Part shown: piece after piece, positions 34,154-47,890 of the stretch
How positions within the stretch are numbered: position 1 is the first letter of the stretch
How the letters are laid out: every line of letters begins with the position of its first letter
Assembly: GCA_022376925.1 (NCBI GenBank)
Contig: JAIOJX010000028.1
Location: forward strand, 73,745,001-73,809,000
Reading direction: 5' to 3'
From: Tragulus kanchil
Lineage: Eukaryota; Chordata; Mammalia; Artiodactyla; Tragulidae
DNA: 64,000 nt
Position numbers and translations under genes: made by a program
The notes under the pieces: model-generated
Told to the model about the DNA's origin: nothing
Database searches by the model: none
The model's input: the letters and a program-made list of their open reading frames with translations, nothing else

Positions 34154-34194
34154 GTGATTATGTCAGGTCCAGACAGATTATCTCTGTTTTGATT

Positions 34195-36451
34195 AACTCA
34201 ATCATTTGTTCAGTTACCTGAAGTAGATATACTCAAATGTACTTAAACTACTAAAGCGTTCAGTAATTAAAATAAAATTTTGCAGTATTGAAATCTGTAA
34301 CTGAGATTGCTTAACTACATCTTCAGCAATCTTTTTTGCTATATAACATAACCATAGCAGTGAGATCTCATCTTATTCATAGGTTCCATCCACATTTAAG
34401 GAAACAGATTAAACAAAGCTGACACACTGAGTTCATCTTAGGATTCTGTCTACCACAGGGGGCAAAGGAACCTGTGCCTTATATTTTTCATGCATTAATT
34501 CACTCATTATTAATATATGCTTACTGAACATGTGTTATATATGTACTATGCTATAGGCTACAGCTAAGTAAACGAATAGATAGCAATCACTGCCTTCAAG
34601 GGTCTAAAAAATGATGTTTCAATAAATAATAGTAATAATGAAACAATATGATAACAGCAATAAAAGAATAATGTAAATGTATATATTTGGCACAGAAGAA
34701 ATGATAAATGACCAGGTAGCATTGTAAAAATGATGCAGTACCTTTCATATTAACAAGTGGACTCAAACCTTCTGAATACTTACCATTTATTTAGAGACTT
34801 TCATGGAAGGAGTTACAATGGAGACATGTCCTCCCTTACTGATACTAGCTGTTTTCCATGTAACAACTATGAATGCTGGGTTTTTTCATCTACTTAGACA
34901 TACTTTACAAAGTATAGTTACTCACTCTGTGGGCTAATCCATTTTCAGTTAAGTCTGTAAAATGAAATTGATGAGTCTATGGAGAGGTCTTTCTACATTC
35001 ATGGATTGGGTCAGAAAAGTCCCAGTTTCTATTAACAGTAATAGGAACTACTAGTTTTAAACTTGCTTCCAACTTCAGGTTGGAAATATAGGTTGGGTCA
35101 TACCACTAGTAAATCTATAGTAAGATTCTACAGGGCAATAAAAAAAAACAGTGAACACATTCATTTCTTGGTTTATAGACAGGGGAAGTACATGTATGCC
35201 TGGCTCCAAAGGAATGACTTTGTACAGTTCTGTTTGTAGTTACACATGGTCTGTATAAACAGATGAAGGGTACTTGGCTTCCTTTGAACCAGGAAGGGTA
35301 GTGAGATTTGATTAACGTTTCCCCTTTGTTTTGATTAACTCAATCATTTGTTCAGTTACCTGAAGTAGATATACTCAAATGTACTTAAACTACTAAAGCG
35401 TTCAGTAATTAAAATAAAATTTTGCAGTATTGAAATCTGTAACTGAGATTGCTTAACTACATCTTCAGCAATCTTTTTTGCTATATAACATAACCATAGC
35501 AGTGAGATCTCATCTTATTCATAGGTTCCATCCACATTTAAGGAAACAGATTAAACAAAGCTGACACACTGAGTTCATCTTAGGATTCTGTCTACCACAG
35601 GGGGCAAAGGAACCTGTGCCTTATATTTTTCATGCATTAATTCACTCATTATTAATATATGCTTACTGAACATGTGTTATATATGTACTATGCTATAGGC
35701 TACAGCTAAGTAAACGAATAGATAGCAATCACTGCCTTCAAGGGTCTAAAAAATGATGTTTCAATAAATAATAGTAATAATGAAACAATATGATAACAGC
35801 AATAAAAGAATAATGTAAATGTATATATTTGGCACAGAAGAAATGATAAATGACCAGGTAGCATTGTAAAAATGATGCAGTACCTTTCATATTAACAAGT
35901 GGACTCAAACCTTCTGAATACTTACCATTTATTTAGAGACTTTCATGGAAGGAGTTACAATGGAGACATGTCCTCCCTTACTGATACTAGCTGTTTTCCA
36001 TGTAACAACTATGAATGCTGGGTTTTTTCATCTACTTAGACATACTTTACAAAGTATAGTTACTCACTCTGTGGGCTAATCCATTTTTCAGTTAAGTCTG
36101 TAAAATGAAATTGATGAGTCTATGGAGAGGTCTTTCTACATTCATGGATTGGGTCAGAAAAGTCCCAGTTTCTATTAACAGTAATAGGAACTACTAGTTT
36201 TAAACTTGCTTCCAACTTCAGGTTGGAAATATAGGTTGGGTCATACCACTAGTAAATCTATAGTAAGATTCTACAGGGCAATAAAAAAAAACAGTGAACA
36301 CATTCATTTCTTGGTTTATAGACAGGGGAAGTACATGTATGCCTGGCTCCAAAGGAATGACTTTGTACAGTTCTGTTTGTAGTTACACATGGTCTGTATA
36401 AACAGATGAAGGGTACTTGGCTTCCTTTGAACCAGGAAGGGTAGTGAGATT
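34195..36451. repeat. Direct tandem duplication D8 (offset about 1142 bp)
   Basis: Copies 34195-35308 and 35337-36451, separated by a 28-bp filler that itself contains a partial restart of the unit (TTTGATTAAC, then GTTTCCCCTTT, then the real start GTTTTGATTAACT). One T indel (CCATTTTCAG versus CCATTTTTCAG). Confidence 0.95.
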
Positions 36452-36754
36452 CTAGCAGCCAAAAGGAAAACACTGATTGTTGGCTACAAATAAATTTGAT
36501 CAATGGTCTGGGAGCTTCAACTTGCCATTCTACTTCCTTAGCAAGCACTTTATCTTTTGCCAACCACTGCTGTGCACTGTGTTTGATTTTGGAGACTGGC
36601 TATTCATCATCCCTTGGTTTTCTCACCAAGCACAAAGGTGCCAACAAGGCTGCTTGTTGCCTCAAGATAGCAGGTGGCAATGTTGGCAGTTAAACATCAG
36701 CGAGATGTTAATCTTACTTAGTGCTTTGTTCCAGAAAAACACAGAACTGAATGG
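36452..36754. other. No recognisable feature
   Basis: Unique sequence. Frames of 65-117 residues are unsupported by any family signature. Confidence 0.45.
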
Positions 36755-39107
36755 AATCTCATTTCCCCACCTCCCAAGTTTTTTCAACTATCAATTATTT
36801 GGAAAACAAACCAAAGCCCAAGAAATTTAGCAACATAGAAGTTCCTTATAGCTCTAATTGATATATACTTCTAGAATAGACAAATGAAATCTTCACATAA
36901 CCAGGATAAGTATGTCAGAGAAGAGTTTTTCCCTATAAAATTAAATTGGGGAATTGTATTTAATCTAAGATCTTGAGTGGTTGATTGTTTCACTGATTAA
37001 TCCATTCAATGATCTGCAGGTTTTGTCAACCTCAGTACAATTGACATTTGAGGCCACAGATCATTCCAGAGTAAAATGAAACATGATGAGTGGATTGTCC
37101 ATCTAGATTCTTTCAGAATCCTTTCATGTTTTCTTTGTGTCAATCCACAGCACAGCTCACCTGCACTGTGCTCCCGAAGGTTTACTTCTGCAGCTTGCTT
37201 CAAGGACTAGCCTTGCGTGACTGAAGCTGCTCCACCCATAGGTGCAGAGAGTGACGGATACCTTGGAGATACTGGATTTAAGGCTTGCTCATAGCTTATG
37301 GGGTCAACTCTGGGATGTAATTTCTGTTTTAGCCTATCATGGAAACAAGCTGAGCTTGGGTTAATGTCCCTCCTCCTGAAGCCCTTATCCTTTTCCAGAA
37401 GATCTCCCTTAACACATCACCTCCAAAATCAGGAAAGCATGTTAAAGAGATTCCTCTGGCTATGATAAGGAGAAAAAAGAGCAGGCTGAGATCAAGTAAA
37501 ACTGACACTGGTCTCCTAAATACTGAGCATTCACAGTTCTCTGGAGTAGAAATGTCTTCTGTGGGCATGTCATGCAAGCTTCCCTCAAAGCAGGAACCTC
37601 AGTAACTGGAAGCTTTTGTTACAGATCCATTTTAGCCTAAAGGTCTAGAAGCTTATTCTCTTACAACACAGTCTTTTTCATAGGGTTGCAACAATCATAA
37701 ATTCTTCCTAGCACAAATCCAAATGGGCCTTCTATGAATTCTGCCCATTGTTCCCAGTTCTGAGCTTTAGAATCTCACAGATTAAAACTAATTGTCTGAA
37801 CATGTATGGTTAATTTTATGTGTCAGCTTGACTGAGTCCACAGAGTGTGCAGACATTTGATCAAACATTATTCTGGGAGTGTTTGTGAGACTGTTTCTAT
37901 ATGAGTAGACTGAGTAAAGCAGATTATCCTCCCTAATATGAGTAGGCCTAATCTCATTTCCCCACCTCCCAAGTTTTTCAACTATAAAAAAAAGTTCCTT
38001 TATAGCTCTAATTGATATATACTTCTAGAATAGACAAATGAAATCTTCACATAACCAGGATAAGTATGTCAGAGAAGAGTTTTTCCCTATAAAATTAAAT
38101 TGGGGAATTGTATTTAATCTAAGATCTTGAGTGGTTGATTGTTTCACTGATTAATCCATTCAATGATCTGCAGGTTTTGTCAACCTCAGTACAATTGACA
38201 TTTGAGGCCACAGATCATTCCAGAGTAAAATGAAACATGATGAGTGGATTGTCCATCTAGATTCTTTCAGAATCCTTTCATGTTTTCTTTGTGTCAATCC
38301 ACAGCACAGCTCACCTGCACTGTGCTCCCGAAGGTTTACTTCTGCAGCTTGCTTCAAGGACTAGCCTTGCGTGACTGAAGCTGCTCCACCCATAGGTGCA
38401 GAGAGTGACGGATACCTTGGAGATACTGGATTTAAGGCTTGCTCATAGCTTATGGGGTCAACTCTGGGATGTAATTTCTGTTTTAGCCTATCATGGAAAC
38501 AAGCTGAGCTTGGGTTAATGTCCCTCCTCCTGAAGCCCTTATCCTTTTCCAGAAGATCTCCCTTAACACATCACCTCCAAAATCAGGAAAGCATGTTAAA
38601 GAGATTCCTCTGGCTATGATAAGGAGAAAAAAGAGCAGGCTGAGATCAAGTAAAACTGACACTGGTCTCCTAAATACTGAGCATTCACAGTTCTCTGGAG
38701 TAGAAATGTCTTCTGTGGGCATGTCATGCAAGCTTCCCTCAAAGCAGGAACCTCAGTAACTGGAAGCTTTTGTTACAGATCCATTTTAGCCTAAAGGTCT
38801 AGAAGCTTATTCTCTTACAACACAGTCTTTTTCATAGGGTTGCAACAATCATAAATTCTTCCTAGCACAAATCCAAATGGGCCTTCTATGAATTCTGCCC
38901 ATTGTTCCCAGTTCTGAGCTTTAGAATCTCACAGATTAAAACTAATTGTCTGAACATGTATGGTTAATTTTATGTGTCAGCTTGACTGAGTCCACAGAGT
39001 GTGCAGACATTTGATCAAACATTATTCTGGGAGTGTTTGTGAGACTGTTTCTATATGAGTAGACTGAGTAAAGCAGATTATCCTCCCTAATATGAGTAGG
39101 CCTAATC
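36755..39107. repeat. Direct tandem duplication D9 (offset 1195, then 1154 bp)
   Basis: Copies 36755-37949 and 37950-39107; AATC is shared at the junction. About 30 bases into copy 2 some 45 bp of copy 1 (36799-36843) is replaced by a run of A, shortening it by 41 bp. The rest matches. The defect lies at the internal end. Confidence 0.94.
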
Positions 39108-39402
39108 CAATCAATTAAAGACTGGAATTGAACACAAAAGCTGCATAAGAGGGATCTCCTCCTGACTCACTACCTGGGCTAGGACATTGGTCTTTTTCTT
39201 CCCTCAGACACAAAATGAAAAAACCAGCTCTTTCTGAGTCCTGAGCCTGTAAGCTCTCAGACTGGAACTATACCACCAACTTGCTATCTCTACACCTGGG
39301 GACTTCTCAGTCTCCATCATCACATGAGCCAACTTACTATAATAAATCTTGTTATATTTATTCTACTGTTCTTGCTTCTCTGGGGAACCCTGTCTAATAC
39401 AA
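38957..39402. repeat. LTR-like ancient interspersed repeat (also 40087-40533; partial 37803-37949)
   Basis: GGTTAATTTTATGTGTCAGC at the start, CCTAATCCAATCAATTAAAG in the middle, CACATGAGCCAACTTACTAT with an AATAAATC polyadenylation-like signal, and CTGGGGAACCCTGTCTAATA at the end. This is a familiar mammalian-wide repeat of LTR-like layout; I am not certain of the family name. No coding content. Confidence 0.6.
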
Positions 39403-39638
39403 TGGAACATCTCTCAGGTAGGGATTTCCCCATGTAGTCTGATTTAAGAGCAACTGATACCATAAATGTACCTTATCCACTCCAGCCTGTCAGAAATCAC
39501 TGGTATTGACTACATTGTTTTGGATAAAGGGATTGTACCTCAATAAAACTTTGGTAAAATGTAAGCTTACAAAGAAGTACATGAGAAAATAGTTCATGAA
39601 TTCAAAAATAACTTTTGTTGTTTGATTAGAGCCTTGAA

Positions 39639-39828
39639 GGTTACCTGGTGGCTCAGATGGCAAAGAACAGGAGACTTGCATTCAATCCCTGAATTAGGAA
39701 GAGGCCCTGGAGAAGGGAAGAGCTACCTACTCCAGTATTCTTGCCTGGGGAATCCCATGGACAGAGAAACCCAGTGGGCTACAGTCCATGGTGTTGCAAA
39801 GAGTCAGACACAACTGAATGACTAACAC
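39639..39828 (+). mobile_element. Bov-tA SINE (present three times through D10/D11)
   Basis: Plus-strand copy from GGTTACCTGGTGGCTCAGAT to GAGTCAGACACAACTGAATG, flanked by similar AGAGCCTTGA / AGAGCTTTGA (possible target-site duplication). Repeated at 40768-40957 and 41864-42053 with the same flanks. Confidence 0.93.
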
Positions 39829-40767
39829 CAGAGCTTTGAGTAAGTGAGATGCAGGGAGTATGTTTTGATGTGAGATGTAGAAGCTTTGATAAAAGGATCA
39901 ATGCAGGACATTAGGTTCTGATCAATGCCTCTATGAATTTTCTTTGCCCATTTTGTCTTTTCATAGGGTTGCAACAATCATAAATTCTTCCTAGCACAAA
40001 TCCAAATGGGCCTTCTATGAATTCTGCCCATTGTTCCCAGTTCTGAGCTTTAGAATCTCACAGATTAAAACTAATTGTCTGAACATGTATGGTTAATTTT
40101 ATGTGTCAGCTTGACTGAGTCCACAGAGTGTGCAGACATTTGATCAAACATTATTCTGGGAGTGTTTGTGAGACTGTTTCTATATGAGTAGACTGAGTAA
40201 AGCAGATTATCCTCCCTAATATGAGTAGGCCTAATCCAATCAATTAAAGACTGGAATTGAACACAAAAGCTGCATAAGAGGGATCTCCTCCTGACTCACT
40301 ACCTGGGCTAGGACATTGGTCTTTTTCTTCCCTCAGACACAAAATGAAAAAACCAGCTCTTTCTGAGTCCTGAGCCTGTAAGCTCTCAGACTGGAACTAT
40401 ACCACCAACTTGCTATCTCTACACCTGGGGACTTCTCAGTCTCCATCATCACATGAGCCAATTTACTATAATAAATCTTGTTATATTTATTCTACTGTTC
40501 TTGCTTCTCTGGGGAACCCTGTCTAATACAATGGAACATCTCTCAGGTAGGGATTTCCCCATGTAGTCTGATTTAAGAGCAACTGATACCATAAATGTAC
40601 CTTATCCACTCCAGCCTGTCAGAAATCACTGGTATTGACTACATTGTTTTGGATAAAGGGATTGTACCTCAATAAAACTTTGGTAAAATGTAAGCTTACA
40701 AAGAAGTACATGAGAAAATAGTTCATGAATTCAAAAATAACTTTTGTTGTTTGATTAGAGCCTTGAA

Positions 40768-40957
40768 GGTTACCTGGTGGCTCAGATGGCAAAGAACAGG
40801 AGACTTGCATTCAATCCCTGAATTAGGAAGAGGCCCTGGAGAAGGGAAGAGCTACCTACTCCAGTATTCTTGCCTGGGGAATCCCATGGACAGAGAAACC
40901 CAGTGGGCTACAGTCCATGGTGTTGCAAAGAGTCAGACACAACTGAATGACTAACAC
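40768..40957 (+). mobile_element. Bov-tA SINE (second copy of 39639-39828)
   Basis: Same SINE and flanks, in the second D10 unit, which is also the first D11 unit. Confidence 0.93.
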
Positions 40958-41863
40958 CAGAGCTTTGAGTAAGTGAGATGCAGGGGAGTATGTTTTGATG
41001 TGAGATGTAGAAGCTTTGATAAAAGGATCAATGCAGGACATTAGGTTCTGATAAGTTTTCATAATTTAAGCTTCTAGAAATTCTGGGGTGGCATGAGGTG
41101 TCCGAGATGTGGAAGAGTACAAGAAGGCAGATAGAAGACTGCTGGTGGTCAATTTTTCCCCAGACTGGCCCAGCATAAAAACAAATTTCCACTGATGATT
41201 TAAATTGATGCATAGTTTACACATACTTCTAAAAGAAATTAATAAATTTAATGTTTTTGTATACATTTTTTAGACATGAACTATTTCCTTTGGTCACTTT
41301 TCATGTGGTGAATCCAGCTGTTAGAAACAGAATCAACAGAGTACTTCTTGGCTGTAAGACAATTACTAAGACAATATATTAATATCTGACTTGGTTGGCA
41401 ACTTTGGAATAAAATTCTCTAAGTGTAAGGCAAGGAACTAAAACCTCATGGTACTAAATTACAATTATAAATGTCAGTGTCTAGGCTCTTAAGAACCTAC
41501 AGTAGAGAGATTTCAAATAACTTAAACACTCAATGAATTTCTGTGTGTTATAAAAAATAGTTATTACCTGGGGAAAAAATTACTATCTCATGAGAACATT
41601 AGTTTCATCTATTTTTAATCTTGGTCATCTCTCTTTATATGTTACTCAACAATTAATGAGCTAATAAAATTGATTTGAAAAATAAGAGCTGGCACTAAAC
41701 CACTTGAAAATCTAGACATCTTAACAGGATTCATTTATTGATCTTACACTACTCTACACTTGATGCAATAAAACTTTGGTAAAATGTAAGCGTACAAAGA
41801 AGTACATGAGAAAATAGTTCATGAATTCAAAAATAACTTTTGTTGTTTGATTAGAGCCTTGAA

Positions 41864-42053
41864 GGTTACCTGGTGGCTCAGATGGCAAAGAACAGGAGAC
41901 TTGCATTCAATCCCTGAATTAGGAAGAGGCCCTGGAGAAGGGAAGAGCTACCTACTCCAGTATTCTTGCCTGGGGAATCCCATGGACAGAGAAACCCAGT
42001 GGGCTACAGTCCATGGTGTTGCAAAGAGTCAGACACAACTGAATGACTAACAC
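41864..42053 (+). mobile_element. Bov-tA SINE (third copy of 39639-39828)
   Basis: Same SINE and flanks, in the second D11 unit. Confidence 0.93.
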
Positions 42054-42858
42054 CAGAGCTTTGAGTAAGTGAGATGCAGGGGAGTATGTTTTGATGTGAG
42101 ATGTAGAAGCTTTGATAAAAGGATCAATGCAGGACATTAGGTTCTGATAAGTTTTCATAATTTAAGCTTCTAGAAATTCTGGGGTGGCATGAGGTGTCCG
42201 AGATGTGGAAGAGTACAAGAAGGCAGATAGAAGACTGCTGGTGGTCAATTTTTCCCCAGACTGGCCCAGCATAAAAACAAATTTCCACTGATGATTTAAA
42301 TTGATGCATAGTTTACACATACTTCTAAAAGAAATTAATAAATTTAATGTTTTGTATACATTTTTAGACATGAACTATTTCCTTTGGTCACTTTTCATGT
42401 GGTGAATCCAGCTGTTAGAAACAGAATCAACAGAGTACTTCTTGGCTGTAAGACAATTACTAAGACAATATATTAATATCTGACTTGGTTGGCAACTTTG
42501 GAATAAAATTCTCTAAGTGTAAGGCAAGGAACTAAAACCTCATGGTACTAAATTACAATTATAAATGTCAGTGTCTAGGCTCTTAAGAACCTACAGTAGA
42601 GAGATTTCAAATAACTTAAACACTCAATGAATTTCTGTGTGTTATAAAAAATAGTTATTACCTGGGGAAAAAATTACTATCTCATGAGAACATTAGTTTC
42701 ATCTATTTTTAATCTTGGTCATCTCTCTTTATATGTTACTCAACAATTAATGAGCTAATAAAATTGATTTGAAAAATAAGAGCTGGCACTAAACCACTTG
42801 AAAATCTAGACATCTTAACAGGATTCATTTATTGATCTTACACTACTCTACACTTGAT

Positions 42859-44567
42859 AGTAATTTTCCTTTGGCTATACACCAACAGCATTTCTAATGT
42901 CAATCAACTTTATTTATACACAGACACTCTCTGAAAAGAATGTGTATCACTTTTGATATATGTCCGCCAGTTATTTTTAATGATCTTTTATTGTACCAAA
43001 TTACTTGTGTTTATTTCAACCTCACCCTAAATTTCATCTTTTTAAAACAGAACACTGATCTAAAGCTTTAAAGAATTGACTGAAGTCTAGTGATTAAAAT
43101 ATGACTGGGTGCTTTTAAGCAAAGTCAGAACATTTCTTTAGGCCTGTTGCTTTTTCTTAGATGCTAATAGAGGCTTTAAAGAACATGATCTCTGAAATGA
43201 CCCTCCTGTGGAACATTCTACAGTTGGAAGGGGCTGTTTTAACACTAGTTATGTGCATGCTCTTGTTTTTAGCAATATTTTTTTTTTAATTCAAGTGAGT
43301 AAAAAACATTCAATCTCAAATACTTATAGGAATGGCTAGAAAGAAGTTAAACCATCTCTAGCACTATAACTTGGAAATCCTAGCTTATAAATTGATGCAG
43401 AATGTCAGAAAGGTAGGTAGGTAGGTAGATTTCTTAATCTTTCCTTCACCATGCAATGTTTTACTTTCAACTCCAGTAAACTTGTTGAGCTTCACCTTCC
43501 TGAGATTTTAGGAAGGAATAGAGTTTCCCTTTCTACTTCAGATTCCCTACTGGTACTGTGCTTATACCCCAGTAGAAGAAGGAAATTATCTTTTTATAGA
43601 ATTTTCAGTCACATCATGAGGTTTTAACTGAAAGAGAAGACAACTCCTAGATTACTGGCACATCCAAACAGTGTGAAGGATTTGCAGAAAAGCACCAAGA
43701 ATTCTCCAGGAAATGCTCTTGGAAAACACATGTTTGTTTCTCTTTTATAGACACCAGATTCTATGGAGATTCTATAGCCAGGCTTGCAATTGAGACATAA
43801 ATATGTAAAAGCATGGAGAGAGTCAATATAAACTGAGAGAAAAAGATATTTAAGCTTGGATTACCGACACTGAATCAGCTTCAGTCATTTTTTTGGATCC
43901 TCACATTATGACAATAAATACCTATGAATTATTTATTCATTGAAAAACCATATTTCAGACTGGCTACTGAGTTCATGTTAATACAGAGGAAACAAAGATG
44001 GATATTTCAAAAACTGACCTGATAGAGATGATCTAACTGAATAGAGATATAAAAATAAATACTGCACAACAAAGGCACTCATTGAAGTATATATTGAGTG
44101 CAATGTTATGCAGAATACAGATAATCAAGGAAGACTTCACCAAGGCAGCTGGGCTTGATCTGGGGTGAAGGAATAATTTCTCCAGGAGAATGCATTTCTC
44201 CAGGTGAGCTTGAATTAAGGAAATAACAATTGACATTCTGAACAGGGGAAACAACACACATAAAAGCATGTAGGACTAGAAACCAATAGTCTTTTAGGCA
44301 ACTGCAGAAAGTAGTTGGGTATTTTTGGAGCTTATGGTATGAGAGGAAGATAGAAAACTAAGCTGGACAGATAGGCTATGGATAAGATATCTCAAGCCAT
44401 TTTATTAGAGAGAGATATATTCAATTGTTGCATGTCAACAGCAGACACTATGTCAAATAAAGACATTTTCAGTCTCCTAAATTTTGGAGATTTTATCAAT
44501 TTCATAAAGATATAAATTTAATTATTTAACATACAAATTTACTATATAGATACTAATGTATAGATTC
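42859..44567. other. No gene recognised; short (AGGT)n at 43411-43428
   Basis: Unique AT-rich sequence. A short tetranucleotide run (GGTAGGTAGGTAGGTAG) is the only repeat I can name. The 78-residue minus frame at 44033-44269 has no family signature. Confidence 0.5.
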
Positions 44568-44693
44568 TGCATGCTCAGTCACTTCAATCATATCTGATTC
44601 TTTGGGACACTATGGACTGTAGCCTTCTGGGCTCCTCTGTCCATGGCATTCTCCAGGCAAGGATACTGTAGAGGGTTGTCATTTCTTTCTCCA
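44568..44693 (-). mobile_element. Bov-A/Bov-tA SINE fragment
   Basis: Minus-strand sequence TGCTCAGTCACTTCAATCAT through TCCATGGCATTCTCCAGGCA to GGGTTGTCATTTCTTTCTCC. The tRNA head is missing. Confidence 0.85.
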
Positions 44694-46890
44694 ATATAGA
44701 ATACAAGAAGCCAAAACAAAACAAATACAACTAAACCTAAACTCATCTAATCTTCCATGTAATAATAACATGCTATATAGTATAAATGCAATATAAGAGT
44801 CTGAACTCTGCCTGTTCCTTTGTTAGTTTCAGTTCCCTCACAGGAATATCTACTTACTAGGTTAAGATTGTGGAAAAATGCAATCCTGCTAGATTTAGTA
44901 TATATCCTTAGTAGATTTAGATGTGTAATAAACGCATAGTTTTAAAATACAATTTTTTACTCAACCTAAATAAAAGCCAACTTATTTACCTGATGCTTGA
45001 CTGGAATATGAATGACCTGTTCCAACACTGGAGAAAAAATTAATTGCACTGGAGTACTGAAGAGATACTATGTTGAACCTCAATATGCACCTTCCTAAGA
45101 GACTTAGGATAGTTTAGACTTTATGGAAATTTCATCCTCTGCATTCTCCACTTTGTGGCCTTACTCAGGTAGACTATGTAACTCCATGGCATTCTGTTTA
45201 TGTTTTTATTTTTTTTAATTTTATAACTAAGATTAAAAAGACTTTGAGAAAATAGGTAAAAGATCCAACAATGCAATAATTCTATTATAAGAGGCATTAT
45301 TTAATATCAATAAATATCTGTGATCTCCCTCTTTAAAAAGCGTCATCATCCTCAGGCATGCATTTTTCAAGAGGAAGATAATAGAATAATAGCAAAACTT
45401 GGAGACAGGAGTGAGTCTGATAGTTTAAGTTCTTTGACCTTGATGAGTGGTGTCATTTGTGTTCTCCTGACTGGGGCCCACTTTATGCTTTAGAATTTCT
45501 TACTATTTCAGAATATGTGTCCAACCTCTTAAGGGACTTTATCTTTTAAACTTCATAGTTTACCCCGGCTCTTGACATTCCATTGGCAGTGGGTGGGGAT
45601 AGATCACTATCCTTTTTTGTTTTAGGGATGAAAGAATGGTTTTGATAAATATTTGCAAAATTTTTACGATGGTGCATTCCTGTAGAAAAACCTATTACAG
45701 CTAGGAAAATCTGTTGAACGTCAAGCATACTGATATTACTGAATCATTTTTTTCTCCACCCAGATATGGATAGCATCACTCTATATCTTTTCAGTCTTTC
45801 TGGTAGAAGGCAGAGTCTGGGTGTGGAGAGACTGGTGGGGAAAGTCTGAAGACTGGAACTTGGTTAGGAAATTTGTTGGGATATGTGAACAGATCGGATC
45901 TACACTGAAACTAGTGAATCAGCTTCTCTAAAACAGGAATGCTGGCTGTTGTTCTAACGCAGCTCATCTGGGCTGCATGTTCTTATAATATGTGCGAAAT
46001 ATCACTGATGTGTGAAAGAATAAATAATATTTATGTATTTCAATCTATCTATATAGATAAATACAGATACTTGAATCATCTACCAACTGAGTACTGTGTC
46101 ATGATGGGTATTAGATGGAAGATGTTTTGCAACCACAAAGCGTTATTATTTCATCTTATGAATCTCTGAATCCATTATGACTTTCTAGTAAGAAATAAAA
46201 TGAGAACTTCTCTTTTCCAAGATGGATAGAATACCACATGATTTATAATGGAGGAATAAATTAGAATAAGTATGAAAAGTCAAGAGTTTCTGTAATATAT
46301 TAGCAAATAAAATACATCAAGAAAGTTCCTAAGATGCTGTATTTTCTCCATCACTGGTTATTTCTGATAGTTAAACTGGTAAATAAGTTGACGATATTAT
46401 GAACAAAATGTGACTATTGCATCTTGAATCTGAAAAGCTATGAAAAGAGTCTTAAGAGCAAACAAAATGGAAGTCAGAAGTTGAACCTAATTCAGGTTTG
46501 AAGGAGGAATAGAACTTGAACTTAGTCAAAGAGAAACTAAGAAAGATGAATTCATACTGAAAGATGAATTCTTCAGGAAGAGGAACTAGGATCAAAAGCA
46601 AGGAAGTGAAACCACTCATGTCTCATTTCGGAGTCAATAGTCAGAGCAGTTTGGCTTGCATATGTGGCTTATGTTGAAAATAATCATAAGCAAATATTAG
46701 ATTGGAGACAGAATGCAGAAGGCTGAGAATACCAGGCTAAGGAATTAGTATAAAATTAAAATTTAACATCATTAACCACAGAGATTTCACAGAATATTTT
46801 TTATGATTTTATAATAGGAAATTTTAAATCATAAAATGATACATTTGACTAAATCAAATTCTAAAATGTTTGTACCATGATTAAAATTAA
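44694..46890. other. No recognisable feature
   Basis: About 2.2 kb of AT-rich sequence. Frames of 60-76 residues show no domain. Nothing I can support. Confidence 0.5.
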
Positions 46891-46894
46891 AACA

Positions 46895-47890
46895 TAAAGA
46901 ACAGTACAGCAATCTCAGAAGACAGTTGAAACATCTTACACAACTAAACATATTATTACCTAATGATTCAGCAATTGTGTTCCTTGGTATTTACCCAAGT
47001 GAGTTGAAAAATTATGTTCATAGAAAAACCTGCACACATAACTTTATTCACAATTGCCAAATTAATGCTCTATTCATACTTGTCAAAATTTGAAAGCAAC
47101 CAAGATGTCCCTTCAATAGATGAATGTATAATAAATAAACTGTGACATATGCATACAATGGCAGATTATTCATTAATAAAAGAAATGAGCTAAAACCCAC
47201 AAATGTCTATGTCTAACCCACAAGAAACTTAACTGTATGTTTCTAAGTGATAAAACTCAATTTGAAAGGCAAGATAATGCTTGGTTCCAACTACATGACA
47301 TTCTAGATAAAGCACAGCTAGGAAGGCAGCAGAAATATTAGTGGATGCCAGGAGTTTGGAAGGACGTAGGAAGGACTGAGTCAAGAGCGCACACAGACTG
47401 TCTGAGTAGTGAAACTTTTGTGTGTGATACTGTAAAGGTGAATGCATATCATTAGATATTCTTCAAAACCAGAGAACTCTAATATAAACTATCGACTTTA
47501 GTTCCTAAGAATGTATCTATATTGGCTCATCAATTATAACAAAGGTACTACGTTAATATAGATATCAATGATAAGAGCAACTTTCAGGGGAAGTTAGGGG
47601 GTATATGAAAACTCTTAACTTTTTCACTTAGTTTTCTATACAACTGTTCTAAAAGTAAAATGTGTTAAATTGAAAAAAAAAAAAAGAAACATTGGGACAA
47701 TAGGATAAAGCTATTTGCAAAATATAGAGGAAGAAGTCAGTAGCTGGAATATATGAAGAGACTCCACAAATCAATAAGAAAAGGACACACAATTCAACAC
47801 AAAAATGGACAAAGGAAATAAACCAGGCAATACCCCCAAAAGAAATCTGAATGGCAAATAAATATAAAAAGATGTTCAAGTCCATTAGTA
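46895..47890 (+). mobile_element. Old L1 3' end and ORF2 scrap (partly repeated by D12)
   Basis: ORF2-end remnants (AACCAAGATGTCCCTTCAAT, TAGATGAATG) then a 3' UTR-like stretch ending in an A run at 47677-47689. A second ORF2-like scrap at 47690-47890 follows (AGACTCCACAAATCAATAAG, AAAAATGGACAAAGGAAATA, AAAAAGATGTTCAAGTCCAT). Highly decayed. Confidence 0.7.

Larger units (their letters stand above)
38825..41052. repeat. Direct tandem duplication D10 (offset 1129-1130 bp), chained to D9 and D11
   Basis: Copies 38825-39922 and 39955-41052 with a 32-bp filler (39923-39954) resembling a garbled version of the locally present CCTTCTATGAATTCTGCCCA. A G indel (GCAGGGAG versus GCAGGGGAG). Because it overlaps D9 and D11, some segments occur three times (for example AGGGTTGCAACAATCATAAA at about 37683, 38836 and 39965). 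Confidence 0.94.
40670..42858. repeat. Direct tandem duplication D11 (offset 1094-1096 bp)
   Basis: Copies 40670-41764 and 41766-42858. Copy 2 has GTAAGCGTAC for GTAAGCTTAC close to the internal junction and two T-run shortenings. The copy-2 start is also the third occurrence of the segment found at 39540. Confidence 0.95.

Noticed and set aside
36477..36830. 117-residue plus-strand frame as a gene
   Set aside because: No family resemblance; the overlapping minus-strand frame is as long. No supporting context.
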